Shown: one piece after another, positions 52,820 through 61,118 of the stretch
How the letters are laid out: each line of letters opens with the position of its first letter
How positions within the stretch are numbered: position 1 is the stretch's first letter
Assembly: GCA_944322965.1 (NCBI GenBank)
Contig: CALUQR010000002.1
Span: forward strand, 62,001 to 126,000
Reading direction: 5' to 3'
DNA length: 64,000 bases
DNA from: Vulcanimicrobiota bacterium
GTDB lineage: Bacteria; Vulcanimicrobiota; Xenobia; Xenobiales; Xenobiaceae
Notes under the pieces: model-generated
The model's database searches: none
Told to the model about the DNA's origin: nothing
Seen by the model: the letters and a program-made list of their open reading frames with translations, nothing else
Position numbers and translations under genes: made by a program

Positions 52820-54567
52820 GTGAAAACAGGATTTACTCAGTCACTTGCTCTATCTTTGCTCTTGCCGGGGCTTTATTTTTAGGGGCTGGATGCGGCGACA
52901 GTGGGGATACGGCGCCCGCTTCTGTGCCGCCGGCTCAGAAGGCTTATTTACAGAGCGTCTACGATTATAGCGCCTGGCCTACGGAGTTGCGCGCCCAGGT
53001 GGCTGGGGTGCGTTATTCTTTTAGCTCTCCCCAAACTAGGGCGACTGAGGAGCTTTTAAGCGCTGCCAGTAAGTTTTATGAGCTCCATCCCGAACTCCAG
53101 ACGGAGCGGGTAGTAGGGCCCGAAGTACCCCAAGGTTCTACTAAAGTGACGGCCGTCTATTATGATGACGAGCAGCGGGCGGTAGGTATCGGCATCGACC
53201 AATTAGATTGGCAAGGGGAGGAGGTCGTCCTGAAAGCCTCCACTATCGAGAGTGTAAAGGGGGCTAGCGCCCAATTAGAGGTCCCGGGCGCCGTCTTAGG
53301 CCTCCAGGGAGAGCTGGATTATACCTTTAACCTAACCTTAGCCGAGGCCAGCGAGCCCATCGCCATTACCCCCTTCTTGGAAGAGCTGGAGATGGATCCT
53401 TGCTTAGAGCTAGTAGCCGACCGGCCCGGCATCTTGCGGGGGGTGAAGTTAGGGACCGCCCCTCAATTTATGGCTACCTGGCCTACCGCTTATGGAATCT
53501 TAGAAGCGGAGAGTAAAGAGCCCGTCTACGTCACTCAGCAGAAGGCTAGCTTGGAGTTAGTACGCCTCCCCGTAGGCGGTCGGGAAGTGACTTTGATCCC
53601 TACCCCCGACTCCTCTGAGCCTAGCGCCTCTACTATCCTGATGGTCGACTTGGAAAGTCCCTTAGTGAAGCAGATTTACGCGGAACAAGAGGGAGTAGAG
53701 CTTACTCCTGAGAGCGGCGAGGCCGAACCCAGCTGGGTGGCCCTCAATAGTCAGCCTCTGGGATTATCCTTAGTCTATGGGGCTGAGCCCGATTTAGGAC
53801 CTACCCCGCCCGCCCAAACCCTCAAGGAAACTAAAGAGGTGACCTTTAAAGTCCAGACTTTAGAGGGTGAGGCCCCCTACACTCTGACGCCCGACGCGGA
53901 CCGAATCTTATTCGCGCCCGCCCGCCCCCAGACGGAAGAGGGCGTCAACCATTACCAGATGGTCGCTACCTACCTAACCCCCGCCGGGACTGAGCTCCAG
54001 AGCTCGACCCTCGATTTAGTAGCGGTCCGGGGCGAAATCTCCCTCCACTGGGCCCGCCAACTGGCTGAAGGTACGACTTACGAGCGCCTGCCGAAGAGTA
54101 TTAACGTCCAATTAGGTCCGGACGAAGTTCTCAACTGCGACGGCCCCCAATTTGAGGCCGGATACTTCAATAATTGGACCCCCAGCGCCGCTCTCACCTA
54201 CCTAGCCAGCGCCCAATATAGCCCCGCTAAGACGCAGACTCGCTACTATGAGACCAACTGCCAGCTCCTTAAGGAAGAGTATTGGCTCTCTAAGGATAGT
54301 CTGCAACAGCGCCATATTTATAGCGGCGCCACTTTCCTGCCTGGTCTGCTACCCAGCAGCACTATTACGGGAGGAGAGAATCTGCATTGGAATCTCGACT
54401 TCCATAACTTGGCCTTTCAAGTGCCTGAGCAGCCTGAGGATACGCCCAAGCCCATCCACGTCGGTCTGGCCCTGGATATTACGCCCCAACAGCGCCAAGC
54501 CTGGAAGATAGGCGAAGGACCCCTGCAGCAAATCGAATGCGAGGTAATCGCCACTTACAAGGAATAA
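52820..54567 (+). pseudogene. PDLGPTPP-type lipoprotein, frameshifted in the signal peptide (copy 2)
   Basis: Paralogue of the gene at 17.8-19.6 kb. GAGGAGG and a GTG at 52820 start MKTGFTQSLAL, but that frame stops at TAG within about 30 codons. The lipobox (FLGAGC) and the rest of the protein to 54567 are in another frame. One extra T in the TTT run at 52855-52857 would join them into a normal lipoprotein of about 580 aa. From 52924 (GTG) the frame is open for 547 codons and shares QVAGVRY, ERVVGPE, DLGPTPP, TYERLP and LHWNLDFHN with copy 1. The stop is at the edge of repeat L3. Function unknown, presumably cell-surface. Confidence 0.8.
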
Positions 54568-54683
54568 TTACGAATTAACTTGTGCCCAACGATTCTTTCA
54601 TAGGCCAAGTTACTTCCGGAACTGCCAAGTTACTAACAAAAGCCGCTCTTAATTCCGAATTACGAATTAAGCATTCCGAATTA
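54563..54683. repeat. Dispersed repeat, copy L3 (right-end type)
   Basis: Begins AATAATTACGAATTAAC, contains CCCAACGATTCTT, GCCAAGTTACTTCCGGAACTG and TAACAAAAGCCGC as in L1, and ends with AATTCCGAATTACG and GCATTCCGAATTA units. Confidence 0.75.
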
Positions 54684-54770
54684 TCTTTCTCCCGCCCCTA
54701 AGTCTTGCGTTAACCTTGCTTACGGTGATAACTTAAGTCCAAGCCGCTATGTAAGTACGACGTTTAAAAG
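54684..54770 (+). repeat. Upstream block of the Rpn gene, duplicated at 9727-9810
   Basis: Shares the blocks TGCGTTAAC, TTACGG.GATAAC, TAAGTCCA and TAAGTACGAC with the orphan copy. TTGCGT and GATAAC with 16 bp between are a weak promoter candidate. It ends about 10 bp before the Rpn start codon. Confidence 0.6.
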
Positions 54771-54779
54771 GGGGTAGTT

Positions 54780-55730
54780 ATGGGACATGATTCGAGTTAT
54801 AAGCGTCTTTTTAGCCACGTGGAGGTGGTAGAGTCTTGTGTAAGCGGATTCTTACCGCGCTGGTTGGTTAAAGAGTTAGATTTTAGCACTTTACAGGCTT
54901 TGCCTACGGTCCATGTCGATCATCGCCACAGAGAGCGGCGCAACGATCTTTTGTGGCGGATCGAGTGGAAGGATGGGGGCGTCTGTTACGTCGTTTTGAT
55001 GTTTGAATTCCAGAGTACGGTCGATCAGAGGATGGTTGTGCGCCTTTGGAATTATGTGGGTTGCGTTTGGGAAGAGGTCTTAAAGAACGAGAAGGGTTTG
55101 GAAAAAGCCAGTCTACCGACCGTCGTCCCGATCGTGATTTACAACGGTTTACATCCTTGGAATGCGGCCCAGGATATTGAGGACTATTTACGTTCTAGGC
55201 CTCGCGGTATACAACGTATCAATGGTCATTTTAGATATTTCGTCTTAGATGTCAGGCGTCTGCCGGGCAGAAAATTGGAGAAAGATCCGGGGCTCAGCTC
55301 TTGGATTTTTAGGCTGGAGCGTACCTCGAGTTCCCAGGAGCTGGTTAGGCTGTTGCGCGTTTTGGAGCGCTCTTTGCGTAGCGAACGTTATAGCCAATTG
55401 CGGTGCGACTTTGTACAATGGATTGTGAGTATACTCTTGCCACAGAGAGGATATGAGGAGATTGCTGATTGTAAGATTTTAGAGGAGGTAGACGATATGA
55501 GCCAAGTGGTAGATTACATAGAAAACTGGCGTGCTCGGGATAAAGCCGAATGGTTGGCTGAGGGAGAAGCGAAGGGCCGAGTTGAGGGGGAGATCTCTCT
55601 TCTTAAACGTCTCTTAGGAGGTGGGCTTAGTATTGATAGCATTGCCCAGGCCCTGGGAATTTCTGTAGTCGAAGTGCGCAGGCTCGCCGCTGGCAACAAC
55701 AATGCGGAATTAGGAATTCGGAATGCGTAA
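54780..55730 (+). CDS. Rpn-family recombination-promoting nuclease / PD-(D/E)XK putative transposase
   Basis: 316 aa. Starts with the family pattern HDSSYKRLFS. The PD-(D/E)XK core shows the Asp in RRNDLLWRIEW and the E-x-Q motif in VVLMFEFQST, followed by RLWNYV. The middle has VPIVIYNG. The C-terminus has a helical segment (KGRVEGEISLLKRLL) and a short helix-turn-helix-like end (SIAQALGISVVEVRRL). Rpn proteins cut DNA and promote RecA-independent recombination in E. coli. The last codons (AELGIRNA) and stop are encoded by repeat L4, and repeat L3 lies upstream, so the gene is enclosed by the repeat family. Confidence 0.85.
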   Translation: MGHDSSYKRLFSHVEVVESCVSGFLPRWLVKELDFSTLQALPTVHVDHRHRERRNDLLWRIEWKDGGVCYVVLMFEFQSTVDQRMVVRLWNYVGCVWEEVLKNEKGLEKASLPTVVPIVIYNGLHPWNAAQDIEDYLRSRPRGIQRINGHFRYFVLDVRRLPGRKLEKDPGLSSWIFRLERTSSSQELVRLLRVLERSLRSERYSQLRCDFVQWIVSILLPQRGYEEIADCKILEEVDDMSQVVDYIENWRARDKAEWLAEGEAKGRVEGEISLLKRLLGGGLSIDSIAQALGISVVEVRRLAAGNNNAELGIRNA

Positions 55731-56136
55731 TTGGGGAGCCGGCGGGAAGGGAGGTTGTGGCTCTAACTTCAGTTTCGATAGTGGGTAATGGGCGAGAAGG
55801 CTTGGGGAGTGGCCTAACAGATTCGGAAATAGCCGACCCTATGAGAGGACCACTGCGGTTTCACCGCGTTTTTTTTGGGTTTTGGTACTTATCCAATTAG
55901 GCCCTGCGGGCCTCGCGCCCGCACACTTCAAGACGATTTTCCCCCAAGCTATGCTACCCCGGACCCCAGCAGCCACTCACAAGCAGCCATCTAATTCCGC
56001 ATTACGCATTAAGCATTCCTAATTGCTAGCCGCCGTTCCGGCGGCTAGCACGATTCTCCCATAGGCTCCGTTATTCCCGGATCCGCCAAGCTATTAACAA
56101 GCGCCATCTAATTCCGAATTCCGCATTCCGAATTAG
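55701..56136. repeat. Dispersed repeat element, copy L4
   Basis: About 436 bp without a gene. The left end AATGCGGAATTAGGAATTCG and GAGGTTGTGGCTCTAACT match L1. The right end has ACGATTCT, CCATAGGCT, CGCCAAGCTATTAACAA and AATTCCGAATT units as in L1 and L3. The centre differs and holds three small hairpins: GCGGT-TTC-ACCGC followed by eight T (55855-55876), AGGCCC-TGC-GGGCCT (about 55899-55913) and a perfect 10-bp hairpin at 56025-56049. Its right end supplies the stop codon of the minus-strand membrane gene. Confidence 0.75.
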
Positions 56137-56936
56137 ATAAGTCTGTCCAGGGCTAGGCAGGAAATGATATAGAGGGCGCTGAGGGTTATGAAGAGGGGGA
56201 GGCCCCAGGGGTGTTGGAAGTAGACGTAAGAGAGGCAGTAAGCGTGGATAAAGAGGGCTACGAAGGAGAAGAGGACGAAGACGGCGGCGAAGAGGTAGTT
56301 GCGTTGGCGCACGGTCTGGACTTGGCGGCGGATTTTGGCCAGTTCCTCCTCTAAGGCTTGCTGTTGGTGGCGGCGACTTTCGCTCTCGGCGGGGGAGTGT
56401 TGGGCGATAAAGAGGAGGTCGCTGCGGATGAGCTCGTAGCGCAAGGTGTGGGAGGCGGTAAAGAGATTTACGACCCTTTTGATCATGAGGGTGTAGATAA
56501 AATAGAGCAGGATAATCTCGCCCATATAGTAAGGGCCTAATTCAGGGCGATAACTAGGCACACAGAATTTGAGAATGTCGGGGCAGGCCCAGCCGAAGAG
56601 GACTAAACCTAGAGCGGCGGTGATAACGTAGATAGAGTAGCGCAGAGTCTCCCCTATCTGGCGCAGGGGCCAACCGGCTAGGTAGGGGAGGATCTCCGCC
56701 TTATCGAGGTAGGCTCCCAAGGGATGGGAGTATAAGAAGAGGAGCAAGACCTCCGTGAAGAAGAGGGAGACGACGCTGGCGCACCCCCAGCCTAAGATCT
56801 GGGAGAAGAGGAGGGCCAATAACCCCGCCCCCGCCGCGATAGCTAGGAGGAGTCCGCCCACCAGGAAGCCGCCCATCTGGACGATCCAGGGGCGAGGGGG
56901 AGGAGAGTTGTCCGGAGGCGGATAGGCGGCGCTCAT
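56133..56936 (-). CDS. Integral membrane protein with cytoplasmic coiled coil
   Basis: No family is recognised. 267 aa with six hydrophobic segments (about 20-50, 52-72, 100-122, 138-155, 212-235 and 243-262). A hydrophilic, Glu/Gln/Arg-rich coiled coil (about 180-208) sits between segments 4 and 5. The N-terminus is Pro-rich. The stop codon lies in repeat L4. It follows the glycosyltransferase gene by 16 bp on the same strand and is probably in one transcript with it, so a role in envelope glycan or lipid handling is possible. Confidence 0.7.
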   Translation of the reverse strand: MSAAYPPPDNSPPPRPWIVQMGGFLVGGLLLAIAAGAGLLALLFSQILGWGCASVVSLFFTEVLLLFLYSHPLGAYLDKAEILPYLAGWPLRQIGETLRYSIYVITAALGLVLFGWACPDILKFCVPSYRPELGPYYMGEIILLYFIYTLMIKRVVNLFTASHTLRYELIRSDLLFIAQHSPAESESRRHQQQALEEELAKIRRQVQTVRQRNYLFAAVFVLFSFVALFIHAYCLSYVYFQHPWGLPLFITLSALYIISCLALDRLI

Positions 56937-56952
56937 AGGAAAGGCCCTCTAC

Positions 56953-57654
56953 TTAGCGATACTTGAGGATACACCACACCGCTTGCCAACCGTCTTTAAA
57001 GCCGATCTTCTTGCCGGCGGCGTGGGTGCGGGGGCGGTAGGAGATAGGTACTTCCAGGACCCGACACTTAGAATGGGCCAATTTGGCGGTAACTTCAGGC
57101 TCGATCCCAAAGCGATCTTCGCATAACTCGAGCGATTGGAAGACTTCGCGCCGAATAGCTTTAAAGCAAGTCTCCATATCGGTTAAGCCTAGTCCAGTAA
57201 AGCGGTTGGAGAGCCAGGTCAGGAAATGGTTGGCCAGGAGGTTACTCCAGTAGGCGCCGGGGATGCGCCAACCTTGGGCGAAGCGGGAGCCGTAACAGGC
57301 GTCGGCTTGGCCGTCTAAGACAGGGTCTACCACTTGGGGATACTCGGTGGGGGAGTATTCGAAGTCGGCGTCTTGGATAATGACCACCTCTCCATGGGCC
57401 TCGCGCAGCCCGCGGCGAATGGCCGCCCCTTTGCCGGCGTTGAGGGGCGCGTAGAGGACCTTACTGACTAGGGGCTCTACCTTTTGGGCCAAGAGCTCTC
57501 GGGTCCCGTCGGTCGAGCCGTCGTCCACCACGATCACCTCTTTAGGGTGGATGGGGGCGGCCAAGACGGAATTGACCAGCTCCACGATGCGCTCTTTCTC
57601 GTTGTAGCAGGGGATAATGACGCTCAGTTTGGGGGCTTCAGGAGAGCGGTCCAT
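56953..57654 (-). CDS. Family 2 glycosyltransferase (polyprenyl-phosphate sugar transferase-like)
   Basis: 233 aa, a GT-A domain without C-terminal membrane segments: SVIIPCYNEKERI at the start, VVDDGSTDGT as the nucleotide-sugar site, QDADFEYSPTEYP (DxD-type motif) and METCFKAIRREVF. The pattern resembles DPM1-type dolichyl/polyprenyl-phosphate sugar transferases. Its start overlaps the end of the DAHP synthase gene by 17 bp. Donor sugar unknown; a lipid-linked sugar made here would suit export across the membrane. Confidence 0.88.
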   Translation of the reverse strand: MDRSPEAPKLSVIIPCYNEKERIVELVNSVLAAPIHPKEVIVVDDGSTDGTRELLAQKVEPLVSKVLYAPLNAGKGAAIRRGLREAHGEVVIIQDADFEYSPTEYPQVVDPVLDGQADACYGSRFAQGWRIPGAYWSNLLANHFLTWLSNRFTGLGLTDMETCFKAIRREVFQSLELCEDRFGIEPEVTAKLAHSKCRVLEVPISYRPRTHAAGKKIGFKDGWQAVWCILKYR

Positions 57655-58711
57655 ACTCTTTTAAGTTCTCCAATAGTTGGGCGCCAGCCTGGAGATCCAG
57701 CTGCTGCTGGCTATCGGAGCGGGCAAATTGGGGTTGGGGGTGGAGTTCGAGCATAAGGCCTTGAGCCCCTACGGCGCGAGCGGCGCGGGCCAGAGGTAGC
57801 AAGAGGTCGCGTCGGCCGACGGCGTGGGAGATATCTACTACGACGGGCAGATGGCTCTGGCGCTGGAGGAGGGGCACGGCGGAAAGATCGAGAGTATTGC
57901 GCGTCCAGCGCTCAAAGGTGCGGATCCCCCGCTCGCAGAGTACGATCTGGCGGGCTCCGGCTTGGAGCAGGTACTCGGCGGAGAGGAGGAACTCTTCCAA
58001 GGTGGCGGCAAAATGGCGCTTGAGGAGGATCGGCTTATCTTGGCGGCCCACTTCGCGCAGGAGGGGGTAATTGTACATATTGCGGGCTCCGATCTGGAAC
58101 ATATCGAGGTAAGGGTAGGCCTCCTCTACGGTGCGGGGGTCGTCTATCTCGCTTAAAACGGCCAGATGGTAGCGCTTAGCTATCTGGTGGAAGAGTTTGA
58201 GCCCTTCCAAGCCTAAGCCTTGGAAGGAGTAGGGGGAGGTGCGCGGTTTAAAGGCTCCGCCGCGCATAATCTTGAGGCCCCGTTGGGCTAGGAAGGCGGC
58301 TACCTCTTCGATCTGTTGGGGCGTCTCTAAGGAGCAGGGCCCGGCTAAGATCGTAAAGTTAGCGCCTCCCAGAGGGGCGCCGTTGAGATTAAAGATCGTA
58401 TCTTGGGGGTGGACGCGGCGGGAGGAGAGGAGGGCCTGGCTCTGGTGGCTCTCCATGAGCTCTAAAGTATTTTTAAATAGCTCTTTAAAGAGGCGTCCGA
58501 TACTCAGATCGTCAAAGGGCCCCTTATTGGCGGCTAAGAGGCGCTCTATCATCTCCCCCTCGCGTACCGGATCGTAGCCTGGGTAACCCAGCTCCTTTTT
58601 GCGTTGGGCGATCTGGAGGGCGACGCGGGCCCGCTCATTGTAGAGTTCCAAAATTTTAAAATTTAAATTATCTATCTGGCCGCGCAGGGCGCTTAAAGTT
58701 TCGTCGGACAT
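57638..58711 (-). CDS. Bifunctional chorismate mutase / 3-deoxy-7-phosphoheptulonate synthase
   Basis: 357 aa. Residues about 1-90 form an AroQ-type chorismate mutase helix bundle (LRGQIDNLNFKILELYNERARVA). Residues about 105-350 form a type I-beta DAHP synthase: FTILAGPCSLE, GGAFKPRTSPYSFQGLG, QIGARNMYNYPLL, KPILLKRHFAATLEEF, and the metal-site segments VVDISHAVG and LMLELHPQP. It catalyses the first step of the shikimate pathway, with the mutase domain probably giving feedback by chorismate or prephenate. The same fusion occurs as AroA in Bacillus. It is the first gene of a three-gene string with the glycosyltransferase and membrane protein. Confidence 0.94.
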   Translation of the reverse strand: MSDETLSALRGQIDNLNFKILELYNERARVALQIAQRKKELGYPGYDPVREGEMIERLLAANKGPFDDLSIGRLFKELFKNTLELMESHQSQALLSSRRVHPQDTIFNLNGAPLGGANFTILAGPCSLETPQQIEEVAAFLAQRGLKIMRGGAFKPRTSPYSFQGLGLEGLKLFHQIAKRYHLAVLSEIDDPRTVEEAYPYLDMFQIGARNMYNYPLLREVGRQDKPILLKRHFAATLEEFLLSAEYLLQAGARQIVLCERGIRTFERWTRNTLDLSAVPLLQRQSHLPVVVDISHAVGRRDLLLPLARAARAVGAQGLMLELHPQPQFARSDSQQQLDLQAGAQLLENLKEYGPLS

Positions 58712-58832
58712 GCTCTCTCTTTTGCGATCAAAGGCTCAAAATCCCGCTCTTGGGGGCTTAGGAAGCTTAGAAGTATGAGTTCTGCTCTTAAAAAGGACGA
58801 TAGAGAGTAGGCGCGAAGGGCTAGGCCGCGAT

Positions 58833-59705
58833 ATGAATCGGTCGTCCCTAACTATTATCGGGTTATCGCTTGTGGCTTTAGTAGAGGCCTACTTCTTGAT
58901 TTCTCGTCCGGCCGATCCTCCGGTAGCTACCTTTGCCGGCCAGGAGTTGCGCCAGAGTCAGTTAGATGAGCGCCTGCGCCAGCTGTACGGAGAGCGTATC
59001 TTACAGGAGTTAATTACGGAGCGCCTCATCGATAAGTCGATAGCCCAAGCTAAGGTGGGGGTAACTCCTGAAGAGCTAGATAGTTGGGTAGCGGACTATA
59101 AATTGCGTCCCGACGCTCAGGAGCTAATCGTCAATCACCAGCTCGATGAGAGTAAGTTGCGGGAAAACTTAAGCCGTTCCGTACCCTTATACAAGTTGAT
59201 CTTAGCCCAAGTTCCTGAGAGTGAACGGAAACGTTACTTTGAGGAACATCGGGCCCAATTCCAAGAGATGGAGCTCTTGGGGATCTTGTTGGGTTCGGAG
59301 GCTGAGGCTAAGAATTTAGCTCAGCGCATCAAGGGGGAAGATTCTTTTGCAGCGATGGCTCTAGTCCATTCGCTCGATATACAGACTAGAGATATTGGGG
59401 GGCGATTGGGTCGGGTGACTTTAGCGGAATTGCAAGAGTCGTTCGACCCTTTGAGCGTCCAAGAGTTAATGGCTCAGAAGGTGGGTTCTATGAGTCCGCC
59501 TCTAGCTTCCAACAGTGGCGGCTGGTACCTATTTTGGATTAAGAGTAGGTCTACCGAGTACGCCGACCTGCGTTTGCGCGTCATAGAACGGATGGCGAGC
59601 GAGCGCTTACCCCAGTTCTTAGAAAGTTTGCGTCAGCGGGCGGAGGTAAAGATCCTCTTGCCCCAGGCGCCGTCTCTAAACCAAACAGAGGAGAAAAAAT
59701 CGTGA
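58833..59705 (+). CDS. Membrane-anchored PrsA/SurA-like peptidyl-prolyl isomerase
   Basis: 290 aa. An uncleaved signal anchor (LTIIGLSLVALVEAYFLI) is followed by a SurA_N-like chaperone region (ATFAGQELRQSQLDERL... ITERLIDKSI) and a parvulin-type domain (about residues 140-250: ILLGSEAEAKNLAQRI, GGRLGRVTLAEL, GSMSPPLASNSGGWYLFWI). Likely assists folding of exported proteins. Parvulin catalytic residues are only partly recognisable, so chaperone activity is safer than isomerase activity. Its stop overlaps the GTG of the next gene (GTGA). Confidence 0.82.
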   Translation: MNRSSLTIIGLSLVALVEAYFLISRPADPPVATFAGQELRQSQLDERLRQLYGERILQELITERLIDKSIAQAKVGVTPEELDSWVADYKLRPDAQELIVNHQLDESKLRENLSRSVPLYKLILAQVPESERKRYFEEHRAQFQEMELLGILLGSEAEAKNLAQRIKGEDSFAAMALVHSLDIQTRDIGGRLGRVTLAELQESFDPLSVQELMAQKVGSMSPPLASNSGGWYLFWIKSRSTEYADLRLRVIERMASERLPQFLESLRQRAEVKILLPQAPSLNQTEEKKS

Positions 59706-60319
59706 AATTCAACTTCCTGCCCAAAGAAGATACTTTCTTTCAGCAGTTCCTGCGTCAGGCTGGCTTCGCCAAAGATGCCGGTAAGATGTTGGTCGATCTC
59801 TTAAAGGACTTCGACAATATGGGGCGCCACCTGGAGTCGCTCAACGAGTTAGAGCGCCAGGGCGACCACGTAGTCCACGACACGGCGCAGCAGATCGCTA
59901 GGAGCTTTGTAACCCCTATCGATCGCGAAGATATTCACGCTCTGTGTGCCAACTTAGACGATATTATGGACTTCATCCAGTCCTCGGCCGTCTCTATGGC
60001 TACTTACCAGGTCAAAGAGCCTACCGAGCCCGCCTTCCGTTTAGCGGAGATGATCCAAGAGACGACTTCCGTCCTCCACGAGGCGGTAGGTCGCTTGATG
60101 GACCTGCGCGATGTGGCCGATCTGCGCCGCCGGGTCAAGGACTTAGAGCGCGAGGCGGACAACGTCAAGCGCACGGCTATCGCCGACCTCTTCCGCAATG
60201 AGAAGGACGCTATCGAGCTCATTAAGTGGAAAGAGATCTACGACAAGTTGGAGACCGTCACCGATAAGTGCGAAGATGTCATGGACGTCTTAGAGGGCAT
60301 CGTCTTAAAGTACGCCTAA
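59702..60319 (+). CDS. DUF47 / PhoU-like phosphate-transport accessory protein
   Basis: 205 aa, an all-helical PhoU-like protein: FFQQFLRQAG, LERQGDHVVHD, TPIDREDIHALCANLDDIMDF, and LEREADNVKRTAIADLF near the C-terminus, with Glu/Asp pairs that can hold metals. Family members usually sit next to a PitA-type phosphate permease and regulate it; no Pit gene is adjacent here, the next gene being hypothetical. The GTG start overlaps the isomerase stop. A likely terminator follows. Confidence 0.9.
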   Translation: MKFNFLPKEDTFFQQFLRQAGFAKDAGKMLVDLLKDFDNMGRHLESLNELERQGDHVVHDTAQQIARSFVTPIDREDIHALCANLDDIMDFIQSSAVSMATYQVKEPTEPAFRLAEMIQETTSVLHEAVGRLMDLRDVADLRRRVKDLEREADNVKRTAIADLFRNEKDAIELIKWKEIYDKLETVTDKCEDVMDVLEGIVLKYA

Positions 60320-60336
60320 GTTAGGAAGCGCCTACT

Positions 60337-60377
60337 AGAGCCTGGCGGCGGGGGAGCCGTCGGGCTCTCTACTTTTA
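60337..60377 (+). terminator. Probable terminator after the DUF47 gene
   Basis: AGAGCC and GGCTCT arms enclose an inner GGC/GCC hairpin, followed by CTACTTTTAA. Confidence 0.55.
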
Positions 60378-60438
60378 AGGGGCGGGATTTTAGAGTAAAT
60401 TCTTGGGGGTAAAAGGTCTGGGGGACTGGAGGTCTTAG

Positions 60439-60885
60439 ATGTCAGAGCGGACGAGCAGGCGCTATCAGCCTTTAGGTACGGAGGTTAACTTCCTCTTATT
60501 GAAGGTAGAGGAAGAGGGCGGCGCTAAGCGCCAAGTAGTCTTAGTCGATAATAATTACTGGTTTCTGGAGGCGGAGAGTTTAGGGATCCCCACCCACTCG
60601 CCCCAAGCTTACCGCGAGTATATGGCCGCTCACGATGGGGATTATTTTTCCGTTCCCCCCGCGCTCTATGCAGAATTAGAGGCTAAGGTAGCCCCCCCGG
60701 TACCCGTAAAATATAGCTCCTTAGACGATAAAGAGCTTTTAGAAAAGTACTGCCAATCCCAGGGGGCCTTCTATACTTTAGCTCCCCAGGTAGGGGCCGA
60801 CTGGTCTTTAGTACGCTCCCTCTTAGAGCGCGGCTTCTGGGTGCGTTTAGATTGTGAAGCGGGGATTTTAAAGATCGTACCTTAG
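60439..60885 (+). CDS. Hypothetical protein (148 aa)
   Basis: Not recognised. 148 aa, soluble, acidic, no signal peptide. Strand-rich start (TEVNFLLLKVEEEGG, RQVVLVDNNYWFLEAESLG), a helical middle (SPQAYREYMAAHDGDYF) and a C-terminal segment SLLERGFWVRLDCEAGILKIV. A GGAGG site precedes the ATG, which supports translation. Between the DUF47 and Fic-like genes, each with a gap over 100 bp, so it may be transcribed alone. Confidence 0.65.
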   Translation: MSERTSRRYQPLGTEVNFLLLKVEEEGGAKRQVVLVDNNYWFLEAESLGIPTHSPQAYREYMAAHDGDYFSVPPALYAELEAKVAPPVPVKYSSLDDKELLEKYCQSQGAFYTLAPQVGADWSLVRSLLERGFWVRLDCEAGILKIVP

Positions 60886-61021
60886 GCATCGGCTAGGGAA
60901 ATGTACCTACAATCTGGGGCGAGGGGGCCATTTTAAGTTAGATTTTAGGTTCAAAGTGCAGAAAAAATGGGGGCTAAATTGAATATTAGTCAGCAAGTGC
61001 CTAAACTCTAGGGGAAAATGG

Positions 61022-61030
61022 TGGTATAAT
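61022..61030 (+). promoter_or_regulatory. Extended -10 promoter upstream of the Fic-like gene
   Basis: TGGTATAAT: a perfect -10 with TGn extension and no clear -35, about 89 bp upstream of the start codon. The 5' leader of about 80 nt holds no other evident element. Confidence 0.6.
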
Positions 61031-61118
61031 ACTAAGGTCCTAGATAAGAGTTAGTGGCCTTCAGCCTTAAATAGGCGGATTGATTGAGGTCTAGTCAGAG
61101 AGGTACGGAAACCTTTAG

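Noticed and set aside
56025-56049. 10-bp perfect hairpin as a terminator
   Set aside because: No U-tract on either strand; it lies inside repeat L4 and is more simply part of that element.
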